Source of the DNA: a virus | DNA: 54,250 bases | Reading direction: 5' to 3' (one strand) | Virus record (IMG/VR): IMGVR_UViG_3300027589_000005 | Coordinates: 1-54,250 of that record | In this document: positions 26,857-34,200 of the stretch, in pieces | Layout: every line of letters starts with the position of its first letter | How positions within the stretch are numbered: the stretch's first letter is position 1 | Translations under genes and position numbers: made by a program | Notes under the pieces: model-generated | The model's database searches: none | What the model saw: the letters and a program-made list of their open reading frames with translations, nothing else | Told to the model about the DNA's origin: nothing

Positions 26857-26885
26857 CGTCTAACCTAAAGACGCTAAACAAAGGT
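26857..26885 (+). other. 3'-UTR H-type pseudoknot
   Basis: Stem 1 CGTCT / AGACG (26857-26861 / 26869-26873). Loop ACCT (26863-26866) pairs with AGGT (26882-26885) across CTAAACAA. The closest relative is at 30212-30240, where stem 1 is CGCCT / AGGCG, a compensatory T-A to C-G change. Confidence 0.75.
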
Positions 26886-26886
26886 A

Positions 26887-26920
26887 GGGACTCGGCTTCG
26901 GCCGAGCCCTTTTTCTTTCT
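26887..26920 (+). terminator. Intrinsic terminator
   Basis: CTCGGC TTCG GCCGAG inside a GGG/CCC stem, then TTTTTCTTTC. Confidence 0.9.
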
Positions 26921-26940
26921 TACGGGCCCATAGATACTAA

Positions 26941-27044
26941 ATGACTCTATGGTATTACCCATGTTCCCCCAACACGAGTTAGCTAGCTTGACTAGACTGA
27001 CTAATGAAAGTACATCCGTGTGCTGGGGGACCCGGCCCTTTTTA
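26941..27044 (+). ncRNA. Candidate small RNA
   Basis: About 100 nt with no ORF between two terminators. TTCCCCCAACACG near its start pairs with CGTGTGCTGGGGGA near its end (two extra bases bulged), then CCCTTTTTATTTC. The enclosed 45 nt are AT-rich. It could be a small RNA or a decayed gene. Confidence 0.45.
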
Positions 27045-27177
27045 TTTCTCTATTCTATGGAGCTAATCTTAGCTGTATGACTCAAAAGTCTGGGGTGTGA
27101 CAATGGCGTCACATGTCCAGTGAGAGCAACAGCGCCCATGCGGAAAATGGGTAGAAGACAGCTCTATGGAGGACATC
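27045..27177 (+). promoter_or_regulatory. Structured 5' leader, class I, divergent copy
   Basis: Begins CTATGGAGC and has CTCAAAAG, hairpin TGTGAC/GTCACA and GGAGGACATC. The outer pairing is less clear than in the other copies. Confidence 0.45.
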
Positions 27178-27789
27178 ATGTCCAACAACACCAACAACCC
27201 CGTCGTCGCCCCCATCCCCGCCGCGCTGGCCCTCATCGCCGCCGCCAACCAGCGGCAGGCCGCGGCCAAGCGCCAGGAGGCCGAGAGCGCGCTGGCGAAG
27301 GTGACGGCCCTTTGGGGCCGGATGACCGTCAGCGAGATTCAAGAGGCCCTGAAGGTCAACCTGCGCATCATGAACAAGGAGGAGGGCGACGCGCTCAAAG
27401 CGATGGCCGATGAGGCCATCGCGACGCTTCAGATGGCTGATCAGGCCCTCAAGGAGCACCGCGACGCCATCCGGCTCTCCACGCCGGAGGGCGTGGAGGA
27501 CACGATGGCCAGCATCATCTCGCAGCAGACCCTGGACAAGGGGGCGGCCGAGATCGCCAAGATCAACAAAGCCCGGGAGGCCGCCAATGCGGCCAAGAAG
27601 GCCAAGATCAACAAGGTGATCGCCGACTACGGCGACGCCCTGACCGACAACCAGCGTCGTGCGATGACCGCGTTCCTGAGCAGTCCGGATTGCAAGTGGA
27701 CCTACCAGCCCACCAAAGAGGGGCGAGAGGCCCTGCTGCGCGCCGTCGCTCGGGCCGCCCGAGCTGTTCGGGAGCAGAGCAAGAAGTAG
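27178..27789 (+). CDS. Ala/Lys-rich helical protein, unknown
   Basis: 203 aa, ATG 27178 after GGAGGACATC. Helical, with coiled-coil-like charge pattern (ANQRQAAAKRQEAESALAK; NKAREAANAAKKAKINKVI) and no cysteine cluster apart from one. GC-rich, with strong G/C at third positions. Probably an oligomeric or nucleic-acid-associated protein; no family recognised. Confidence 0.75.
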   Translation: MSNNTNNPVVAPIPAALALIAAANQRQAAAKRQEAESALAKVTALWGRMTVSEIQEALKVNLRIMNKEEGDALKAMADEAIATLQMADQALKEHRDAIRLSTPEGVEDTMASIISQQTLDKGAAEIAKINKAREAANAAKKAKINKVIADYGDALTDNQRRAMTAFLSSPDCKWTYQPTKEGREALLRAVARAARAVREQSKK

Positions 27790-27829
27790 CCCCCTCGGGC
27801 TACTGGAAACCCAGTCCTGGTGACTGGTA

Positions 27830-27861
27830 GGACACACGCATTAGCGTGTGTCCTTTTTATT
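27830..27861 (+). terminator. Intrinsic terminator
   Basis: Perfect stem GGACACACGC / GCGTGTGTCC, ATTA loop, TTTTTATTTC. Confidence 0.95.
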
Positions 27862-27889
27862 TCTTCCTTTCTTATTCTTTATTCTTCTT

Positions 27890-28104
27890 TTCTATGGGCA
27901 CTTAACCCAACGTACTCTAAAGCCTGGTATCTTCGGATACCCGCTCAGAGACGTGCAAGCCACCAAGGAGGAAACTCTTGCGGTGGCAGGTATGGAGCAC
28001 ACGAAAGTGTCCTTGGTTGCCAGTGGGCGATTGAGAAAGGCTCCATAGTATCTCACTACACCTCGCAAGGGTCCTGTGAGATGGTTCTCTACTTAACGAG
28101 AACA
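27890..28104 (+). other. Gene-poor stretch with leader-like hairpin
   Basis: Begins CTATGGGC like other leaders in this region, with the perfect hairpin GGTATC TTCG GATACC and AAGGAGG (about 27964). Only very short frames follow (an 18-codon TTG frame), so it is either a tiny peptide gene or an untranslated RNA. Nothing more can be supported. Confidence 0.35.
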
Positions 28105-28168
28105 GTGGCCCTTAGTGTGAAGGAAAGATGGGTGGCGCCACCCATTGAGTACCGATCCTAAGGGCCAC
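28105..28168. promoter_or_regulatory. 64-bp dyad-symmetric element (best copy)
   Basis: Exactly centred inverted repeat: GTGGCCCTTAG at 28105-28115 and CTAAGGGCCAC at 28158-28168, equally far from a perfect 18-bp palindrome ATGGGTGGCGCCACCCAT at 28128-28145. It is the clearest member of a family found in at least ten intergenic gaps from 24.1 to 42.8 kb. Interpreted as a DNA-level protein-binding or promoter element. Confidence 0.8.
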
Positions 28169-28440
28169 ACCACCCCACCCTAGCTACAGGAGAGTAGCCA
28201 TGTTCACGGAACAGATGTCTGTATGTGTTACTGGTCAAACCACACACGGACACTAAACTCCCGACAGACCAAGTGGATAACTGAGGTTATCCCGTCAAGG
28301 TACTTAGAAGCCTTGACACCAAACTCCTACACCAATCTCTGGGAGTATAATTAAGAGGTTGGCGCCTGCCAGAGCGTGTTATGGCCCCGGGGGAGCGATT
28401 CCCCAACTATTCGGGTAGAAATACCCGCTGGGAGGTTCTC
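28169..28440 (+). promoter_or_regulatory. Long structured leader
   Basis: No credible gene. It contains an 18-codon frame after AGGAG (28201), hairpin GTCAAGG/CCTTGAC (about 28295-28320) and, just before the next ribosome site, CGGGTA GAAA TACCCG. Likely a regulated 5' UTR of the following gene. Confidence 0.45.
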
Positions 28441-28800
28441 ATGAACCACATCCAGATGTCCTTTATTGCGGCGGAGTTCCCCGTCGCCCTGGAGGCCGCC
28501 GTTGAGGCGGCGGCCTCCCTCCCAGCCCCGAACCCGATGGAGGCGGCTTGGGTCGCGGCCTCCATCTCGCCTCTTGCCGAGGGTCGCGTCATTCGCGCCC
28601 CTCGGCGCCCCGTGGCCCGCACCGCGCGAGCGGTGCGGAAGTTCATCGCCCCCCGTATGGCCGCTGCCGCCGTCCTTGTGGCGGCGGTGTCTTTGCTGGG
28701 CCTAACGGCCCTGGTCCCTGCCACCTTCGCCGGCGTCCTGGGCCTCACCGCCCTGACGATCGGCACGCCCTCCTGGGTTGCCCTGGCCACTACCAAGTAG
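28441..28800 (+). CDS. Small membrane protein, unknown
   Basis: 119 aa, ATG 28441 after GGGAGGTTCTC; an upstream in-frame ATG at 28381 lies within the leader hairpins. Ala/Pro-rich N-terminal half, basic linker (RRPVARTARAVRKF), then a C-terminal hydrophobic hairpin (residues about 74-112: AAAAVLVAAVSLLGLTALV and FAGVLGLTALTIG). Two membrane helices predicted by eye. Followed by a pseudoknot and terminator. Confidence 0.7.
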   Translation: MNHIQMSFIAAEFPVALEAAVEAAASLPAPNPMEAAWVAASISPLAEGRVIRAPRRPVARTARAVRKFIAPRMAAAAVLVAAVSLLGLTALVPATFAGVLGLTALTIGTPSWVALATTK

Positions 28801-28805
28801 TGGCC

Positions 28806-28835
28806 CCCGGTTAGCGTTCCGGGCGTCAAAAACGC
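28806..28835 (+). other. 3'-UTR H-type pseudoknot
   Basis: Stem 1 CCCGG / CCGGG (28806-28810 / 28819-28823). Loop GCGTT (28814-28818) pairs with AACGC (28831-28835) across CGTCAAA. Confidence 0.65.
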
Positions 28836-28844
28836 ATGGTCATA

Positions 28845-28880
28845 GGTCGCCCCCTTAGGAGGGGCGACCTTTTTCTTTCT
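28845..28880 (+). terminator. Intrinsic terminator
   Basis: GGTCGCCCC / GGGGCGACC then TTTTTCTTTC. Confidence 0.95.
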
Positions 28881-28974
28881 ATGGTACTCATATCTATTGA
28901 AGCCAAAAGGAGGCAGTCATACAATTTAGTATGATGGGCTTATGAGGTATTAGGTATTGTACCTTGGAGGACAC
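28881..28974 (+). promoter_or_regulatory. Structured 5' leader, class I, copy 3
   Basis: CTATGG, GCCAAAAGGAGG, hairpin GTCATAC/GTATGAT, GGGCTTATGAGG, ending GGAGGACAC. The outer stem is weaker (ATATCT/AGGTAT). Confidence 0.6.
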
Positions 28975-29241
28975 ATGTTCACCGTCACCATTAGCGCGCC
29001 CGTCGCGCTCGCGCTCGCCGTGGCCCTCGCCGCCCACCTGGGCGGCATCCTGGCCGCCATCGCGATCCTCGGCTTCGTCGCGATGCAGTACCGCGCCAAG
29101 CGGGCCGAGGCCCAGATCGACCCCTACGAGGGGTACGAACCCAGCCAAGAGGAGCTCGAGGTGATGACCGAGCTCAACTGCCCGTGGGGCTGTGGAGAGT
29201 GCTATTACTGCAAACTAGGGAGGGAGCCCGACCAGGGCTGA
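28975..29241 (+). CDS. Membrane-anchored zinc-knuckle protein
   Basis: 88 aa, ATG 28975 after GGAGGACAC. Residues 4-38 are one long or two short membrane helices (VALALAVALAAHLGGILAA), then a polar stretch and a C-terminal CPWGCGECYYC cluster. The gene at 29930 has a related CGNDCGECRIC cluster and the same leader type, so the two are probably related. Function unknown. Confidence 0.7.
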   Translation: MFTVTISAPVALALAVALAAHLGGILAAIAILGFVAMQYRAKRAEAQIDPYEGYEPSQEELEVMTELNCPWGCGECYYCKLGREPDQG

Positions 29242-29253
29242 TCCTCTCCTCCT

Positions 29254-29287
29254 GCGCCTAGCTAGGGCGCGTGGTAAATACTAGCTA
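29254..29287 (+). other. 3'-UTR H-type pseudoknot
   Basis: Stem 1 GCGCC / GGCGC (29254-29258 / 29266-29270). Loop TAGCTAG (29259-29265) is complementary to CTAGCTA (29281-29287) across a 10-nt linker. Confidence 0.65.
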
Positions 29288-29315
29288 GGGGCCCTCAATG
29301 GGCCCCTTTTGTTTC
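29288..29315 (+). terminator. Intrinsic terminator
   Basis: GGGGCCC / GGGCCCC, loop TCAAT, TTTTGTTTC. Confidence 0.85.
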
Positions 29316-29382
29316 TATGGGTTTCGTATCACAATCCAGTGGTATGATAAGTTTCAACTCTTCAATGTCCTTAGGAGGGACT

Positions 29383-29508
29383 ATGAAGAATCACCTCGAG
29401 ACGGCCGCCGCCGTCTTCGGGATGGGCGTGGTTATGCACGCCGTCCTGAAGACGGTGGTTCCCTTCTCTGGCTGGTTCTGGACCGCTCTGGTCCAGTTCA
29501 ACAGCTAG
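29383..29508 (+). CDS. 41-aa membrane peptide, paralog B1
   Basis: ATG after GGAGGGACT. Short hydrophobic protein (LETAAAVFGMGVVMHAVLK...GWFWTALVQFNS). The next gene has the same length and shares LETAAAV, SGWFW and VQ.NS, so the pair arose by duplication. One membrane helix. Function unknown; small hydrophobic phage peptides often act on host membranes, but nothing here proves it. Confidence 0.65.
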   Translation: MKNHLETAAAVFGMGVVMHAVLKTVVPFSGWFWTALVQFNS

Positions 29509-29554
29509 GGAAGGGCCCAGTTTCCTGTCCGGGTTAACAAAACAAGAAAGAACT

Positions 29555-29586
29555 GGCTCGTGCTTCGGCGCGGGCCTTTTCTTTTC
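29555..29586 (+). terminator. Intrinsic terminator
   Basis: GGCTCGTGC TTCG GCGCGGGCC then TTTTCTTTTC. Confidence 0.85.
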
Positions 29587-29645
29587 TACGGGCATGTAGA
29601 ATCACCTACATTGTCTAACTCAACCTCTTATTCGTGGAGAATACC

Positions 29646-29771
29646 ATGACTAAGCTTGAGACGGCGGCTGCCGTCGCCTTCACCGCCGTGTTTTTGCACG
29701 GGGGCCTGAAGGCGACGTTCCTCCCCTACTCGGGTTGGTTCTGGGCCATTGTGGTCCAAGCCAACTCGTAG
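29646..29771 (+). CDS. 41-aa membrane peptide, paralog B2
   Basis: Start ATG after GGAGAATACC. MTKLETAAAVAFTAVFLHGG with SGWFWAIVVQANS at the end, matching paralog B1 in length and ends. The 3' UTRs of both also share GGGTTAACAAAA. Confidence 0.65.
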   Translation: MTKLETAAAVAFTAVFLHGGLKATFLPYSGWFWAIVVQANS

Positions 29772-29777
29772 TAGAGG

Positions 29778-29807
29778 CCCAGTTAGGCTTCTGGGTTAAC
29801 AAAAAGC
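29778..29807 (+). other. 3'-UTR H-type pseudoknot
   Basis: Stem 1 CCCAG / CTGGG (29778-29782 / 29791-29795). Loop GCTT pairs with AAGC (29804-29807) across TTAACAAA. The upstream paralog has a weaker equivalent at 29516-29549. Confidence 0.5.
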
Positions 29808-29808
29808 T

Positions 29809-29835
29809 GGGGCCTTCGGGCCCCCTTTTTATTCT
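29809..29835 (+). terminator. Intrinsic terminator
   Basis: GGGGCC TTCG GGCCCC, C, TTTTTATTC. Confidence 0.95.
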
Positions 29836-29929
29836 ATGGGCATTAGCTCTCTAGAAATCAAAAGGACACAACTGTGCATGTTCGCATAGTGGGTGTATGA
29901 GATATGAGAGATATTCCCTTGGGGGACAC
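29836..29929 (+). promoter_or_regulatory. Structured 5' leader, class I, copy 4
   Basis: CTATGGGC, ATCAAAAGGAC, hairpin ACTGTGC/GCATAGT, GGGTGTATGAG, ending GGGGGACAC. CTCTC/GAGAG may form the outer stem. Confidence 0.6.
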
Positions 29930-30205
29930 ATGTCCAGCAACAGCAAGATTGTCATCATCGACAACCGCCTCGCCTGGAAGGGGTGCGGCAACGACTGCGG
30001 CGAGTGCCGCATCTGTCTGATGGAAGACGAAAGTATCAACGTTCTCTTCCAAGAAATATGGGAGATCAAGATCCAGCTCCGGAAGGAGCGCCGGCGCAAA
30101 GCCGAGGAGGTGGAGAAAGTTCGGGTCTGGGTCCTTGGGGCCCTGAGCCCCCAAGACTTTATTCATTACGAAGACGCCGAGGACTTCGACGACGTCCCGT
30201 TCTAG
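29930..30205 (+). CDS. Small zinc-knuckle protein with SSB-like acidic tail
   Basis: 91 aa, ATG 29930 after GGGGGACAC. An N-terminal cysteine cluster CGNDCGECRIC (residues about 19-29), a basic helix (IQLRKERRRKAEEVEKVR) and an acidic C-terminus ending DFDDVPF. The last residues resemble the DDIPF tail by which single-strand-binding proteins recruit partners, although no OB fold is visible. It may compete for SSB partners (inference). Confidence 0.65.
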   Translation: MSSNSKIVIIDNRLAWKGCGNDCGECRICLMEDESINVLFQEIWEIKIQLRKERRRKAEEVEKVRVWVLGALSPQDFIHYEDAEDFDDVPF

Positions 30206-30211
30206 TCTTCG

Positions 30212-30240
30212 CGCCTAACCTTAAGGCGTAAAACAAAGGT
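30212..30240 (+). other. 3'-UTR H-type pseudoknot
   Basis: Stem 1 CGCCT / AGGCG (30212-30216 / 30224-30228). Loop ACCTT (30218-30222) pairs with AAGGT (30236-30240). Covaries with 26857-26885. Confidence 0.75.
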
Positions 30241-30408
30241 AGGGACCCGGATAGCCGGGCCCTTTTTCTTTCTATTCTTCACGTCAAGTAAGCGTTTGAC
30301 TTGCAACGTGTATGACTTGAGCCCTTTTTATTTCTATGGGCCCATAGATAGAGAAGCATAATAGTGTGCTTTGATATTCAGAGGCTCAATTGCTTTCAGA
30401 GGAGTATT

Positions 30409-31110
30409 ATGAAAGCACACAAGCCCACCGAACAGGTGGTGGTTTACGGACAACCTATGTCCGTCAAACGGGTATCCAAGCCCGTTATGGCCGAGGCATT
30501 GAATGATGCCGCTAAGGCCATTGAGCGCCAGCGGGCGCAACTTGCTCGTAAGGAGCAAGAGCTCGCCGAGCGCGAGAAGCAGTTGGTTGAAGCCACTGCA
30601 CAGGCCCTTGTGGCCAAAAACGAAGCCACCCAGCTCGCCCATGAGGTGACTGATTTGCGTGGCGGTCGCGATCGCTCAAACGAATTCGCGGCATTCCAAG
30701 GTCATCTTGCTGCCTATAAGAAGACCAACGAAGACCACCCCACTGTTGGGGAAATGGTCGATTTGGTCATCCAGTGGAAGCGGATGATCGAGCGGTTTGC
30801 TATCGTGGATTACGACTTCGTGGCCAAGCCATTGAAGTTCCGCGGACAACTGCTCAATATCACCTTCGCTCAAGGTGAAGGAACTAAGAAGCTCAGTTAT
30901 GCTGGGTCTTCTAACCAGCCGGAACGCTGGGCGTTCTATCTCGGGTTGCTGGTGATGAACCGCACCCGGTGGAGCACTCTTCGAGTGCTGGTCGAGCCGC
31001 AGAATGGGAGAAAGTTCGTCTCCCATGTCGCGTGCACGTTAAGGTCCGGATCTGAGCCTGTGGTCGTCACGCAGGCTCCCCGCGACTTTGTTCTAGCTCT
31101 TCGGAGCTAG
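30409..31110 (+). CDS. Coiled-coil protein upstream of the polymerase
   Basis: 233 aa, ATG 30409 after AGAGGAGTATT. Residues 25-85 form a strong coiled coil (AIERQRAQLARKEQELAEREKQ). The C-terminal half is globular alpha/beta (WAFYLGLLVMNRTRWSTLRVLV). It immediately precedes the 1430-aa polymerase-like gene but is separated by a terminator. A nucleic-acid or accessory role is possible; no family recognised. Confidence 0.7.
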   Translation: MKAHKPTEQVVVYGQPMSVKRVSKPVMAEALNDAAKAIERQRAQLARKEQELAEREKQLVEATAQALVAKNEATQLAHEVTDLRGGRDRSNEFAAFQGHLAAYKKTNEDHPTVGEMVDLVIQWKRMIERFAIVDYDFVAKPLKFRGQLLNITFAQGEGTKKLSYAGSSNQPERWAFYLGLLVMNRTRWSTLRVLVEPQNGRKFVSHVACTLRSGSEPVVVTQAPRDFVLALRS

Positions 31111-31116
31111 ATAACT

Positions 31117-31147
31117 GGGGGCGAGTTTTCTCGCCCCCTTTTATTTC
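31117..31147 (+). terminator. Intrinsic terminator
   Basis: Perfect stem GGGGGCGAG / CTCGCCCCC with TTTT loop, then TTTTATTTC. Confidence 0.95.
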
Positions 31148-31258
31148 TTTTCTCTTTTATGGCAAGACCGGGCCCCCTTCGGGGGGTGTGTTCTTTGTCA
31201 CGAGGAAATCCGCAATCCCGCGGGAAGTACTCACAACCTCTGTTCCATAAGGAGTTAT

Positions 31259-34200
31259 ATGGAACCAGAAGTTGCGACCGAGATGGTCGCTTCGGTGCCG
31301 AGTGCACCGCCTCGAGCGGCTTTGCCCGCTATTTTGCGGCTTGATACCAAGGCCGCCGCCTTCGTCAAGGCGAAGCTGCAGAAGGAGATCTGCAAAGCCC
31401 GTCCCGAGCTCAAGCGCGTGGACTGGGAAGAGTTCTCCCTGGAGCACATTCTGGACGGTCTCATTCCTGGGGTGAACCGGGAAAAGTTCCTTCCTTGGAA
31501 GGACGTCGTCCTTAAGACGCTTATCGCGTCATACCAAGCGTCTCTGCAGCACAAGCAGAGCGCATTTGTTCAGCAGGCTAACAACGCCTCGCTGTACGTG
31601 CCGGCTGTAGTGATTCGTTGCAAGACGAAGACCTCCAGCAAGCGTGAGCAGAAGAAGAACGGCTCCGGCTGGATCTCCGAGCTTATGCTGCGCCGGCTCA
31701 TTTCCAAGCTCCTCGGCAAGCGTGCCGAGCGTGGAACGGAATGGATCACGTCCATCGTCAACGCAGCGAGCGATAAGCACCTCATTGGTGTTGAGGCAGA
31801 ACGCGGTCTTCAGGCTCCTGGCCTGTTGCACGCCGTTGCCCGGTTCGAAGGCGAGTACAATGCGGCTTCCCCGCCCGTCGCGTCCTTCGAGAACCAAGCT
31901 CTGACTCCTTCTGGCTTCGTCAAGAAGTCCCAGGATGTCATCTTGGCTGGTGGCTACATCCCGGTTGAAGGCCGTAAAGGCTTTGAGCTCGCCGGGATTA
32001 ATGGCAAGCCCTCGTGGTATTTTGATGGTCTCGTGCGTACCTTCGGGGATGCCGTGGCCTTCATGAGCTACGTGCTGAGCTTGACCAGCCCCATTTTGCC
32101 CAACGGCTTCGTTCCTAACCTGGACATTACGTTCAAGGAAAAGGTTCTCGAATTGCCGGACGGCGTTTCCCTGCCTGCGGGTGTTGATGGCTCTGGTACC
32201 TACCATCCTCACACACCTGAGCTCCAGGCATTTCTAGCGTCCAACATGGCGCTCATCGGTGGTGGCCGCAAGACCTATCCCGTTATCCAGATTCGGGTTT
32301 GGAACCCCGGATGCACGGAGACGGAGGGTCTATTTGCTAAGGGCCTGCTCGTTCCCGACATGAAATCCTTCGATGATCAGGGTAACCCTGGCATCGTTCT
32401 GGGCTTGAACCAGATTAAGGGTGTCATGAAGGAAAACGTGGAGGTCAAGCAAGCGCTGGCCACTAATGGCAGTGTGGTCCTCAAGGGCCACATGGGCTGC
32501 ATGAAGGTGTGGCGAGAGCAGAGCACGCTGAAAAGCTGCTTTGAGCTCCTGCAGCTCGTGGAGTCCACGCCTGAGACCGAAGCCGCCGTCGAGGCGCTCG
32601 TCGTGGCTACCTTCGACTCCATGCGGAAGAAGGGTCCACGCGCACTCGTCAACGTCTCGTCTGGTGGCAACACCACGCTCGAGCGTTTGATTGAGCTTGT
32701 GCTCAAGGCTGAGGAGATGGGTGTTCTTATCCCTGATCCGAAGACCGCCGAGCTCCGACCTGTCCAGATGATGGACATCAAGGCCGTTAGGACCATGGCA
32801 ATGGATAAGCTCCGTCGCCGCCTGTACAACGCAGCGAATGGTACTGGCTTTGAGGGGAACCAGGTCGTGATCATCATGGACGCGTCTGTCAAGCGCGGCC
32901 ATGTGGTGATTGGCAGTACCACTGTGGAGACACCCCCTGTGGGCGAACCCGTTGGTACTTGGCGATTCCCCGCCATTCTGGCTCAGAGCCTCAAAACTCT
33001 GATTGTCCAGGAGCCTTCCGAGCACATGCTCATCGTGGATGCCAACGGCGAAAGCTGCTTGGTTCCTTACTCAGCGTTCATGAACCCTGCGGACGTGACA
33101 GACCTGCAGGGCGACGACGATGGCGACATCGCGGCGTGGACGACCAACCCCGACGTCTTGACGCTCGCTTCGAATCTTGTGGATACCCGCAAGTATCGGA
33201 TTGAGCCGGATGGCGAGAAGGTTAAGATCACCAGTGAAAACTTGGGTGATTATGCTGAGTACCTGTCCACGGATCCCATGGGTCCTGTGGGTCAGGCGAC
33301 TGTGGCTCAGGCTCGGTTCTATGAGCTCGCAGCCATCAGCCGTTCCCTCTACGCAGCTTACCGCAAGATGGCTGCAGCAAACGCGAAGGCGAGCAAGGGT
33401 GCGAAAGCATCTGAGAACGACAAGCGTATGCCTGAGGGCTCGGAGGCCTGGGGTCTCGAACAGTGGGAAGTTTATTGCCGCGAGGCGATTGACTCCCTGT
33501 CCGAAGAGCATCTGGCTGCCTTCGATGTGGGCTGGTTGGCCTACCGGGCAAAGGCCTATAACTGGGCCCGCGCCTTTGGCGTCTTCATCCAGGAGTGCAT
33601 CGATCGCGCCAAGCGGTTCGTGCGCTGGACTGATATCCCGAAGCTCGCTAGCATGGGCGACGAGGGTTGGGCCACCATTGGTGACAGCCAAGAGCTGTAT
33701 TGCCATTGGTCCTGGGACGCTGAAGGGCGTCGTTATCCCTGGAAGCATCCGGGGCTGGCTGGTTCGCGCACCAGTCACTACCTCCCGTTGTCGGAGAGCC
33801 AGCTGCGTACCAAGCAGCCGCTTGAGCTCCTTGAGGAGTTCACCAAAGCTGCGAAGAAGTCGCTTGGTTACGACCAGGTGAACGACGCAGTTCGTTGGCG
33901 CCGTAACGTGACTGTTAAGGGCGAGATGCTTCAGAAGCGGATCGACCCTGACAACTTCCACCCGCAGAGCAAACGCCCGGGGTTGGTTGAGGTAGCGTTT
34001 AGCGCAACTCAGAAGGCGTGGGAGCTGTTGAAGGGCCACTTCAACATCCCCAACGAGGGAGCCGATTTGTCGGACCTCGTGGAGCGTATGCTTGACCGGC
34101 AGGAAGAAGCTGGCAAGGCTCCCGCTCGCCTGACCATCGGCAACAACAAGGTGTCGTGGGCGGATTTCATCCGTGCCATGAAACTGCAGGCCCGTGAGGA

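Noticed and set aside
28201-28257. 18-codon peptide after AGGAG in a leader
   Set aside because: Possible leader peptide, but too short and without codon or motif support to annotate as a gene.
26855-30245. preQ1- or SAM-II-type riboswitch identity for the pseudoknots
   Set aside because: They lie after stop codons, not in 5' leaders, and lack the conserved bases of those aptamers.
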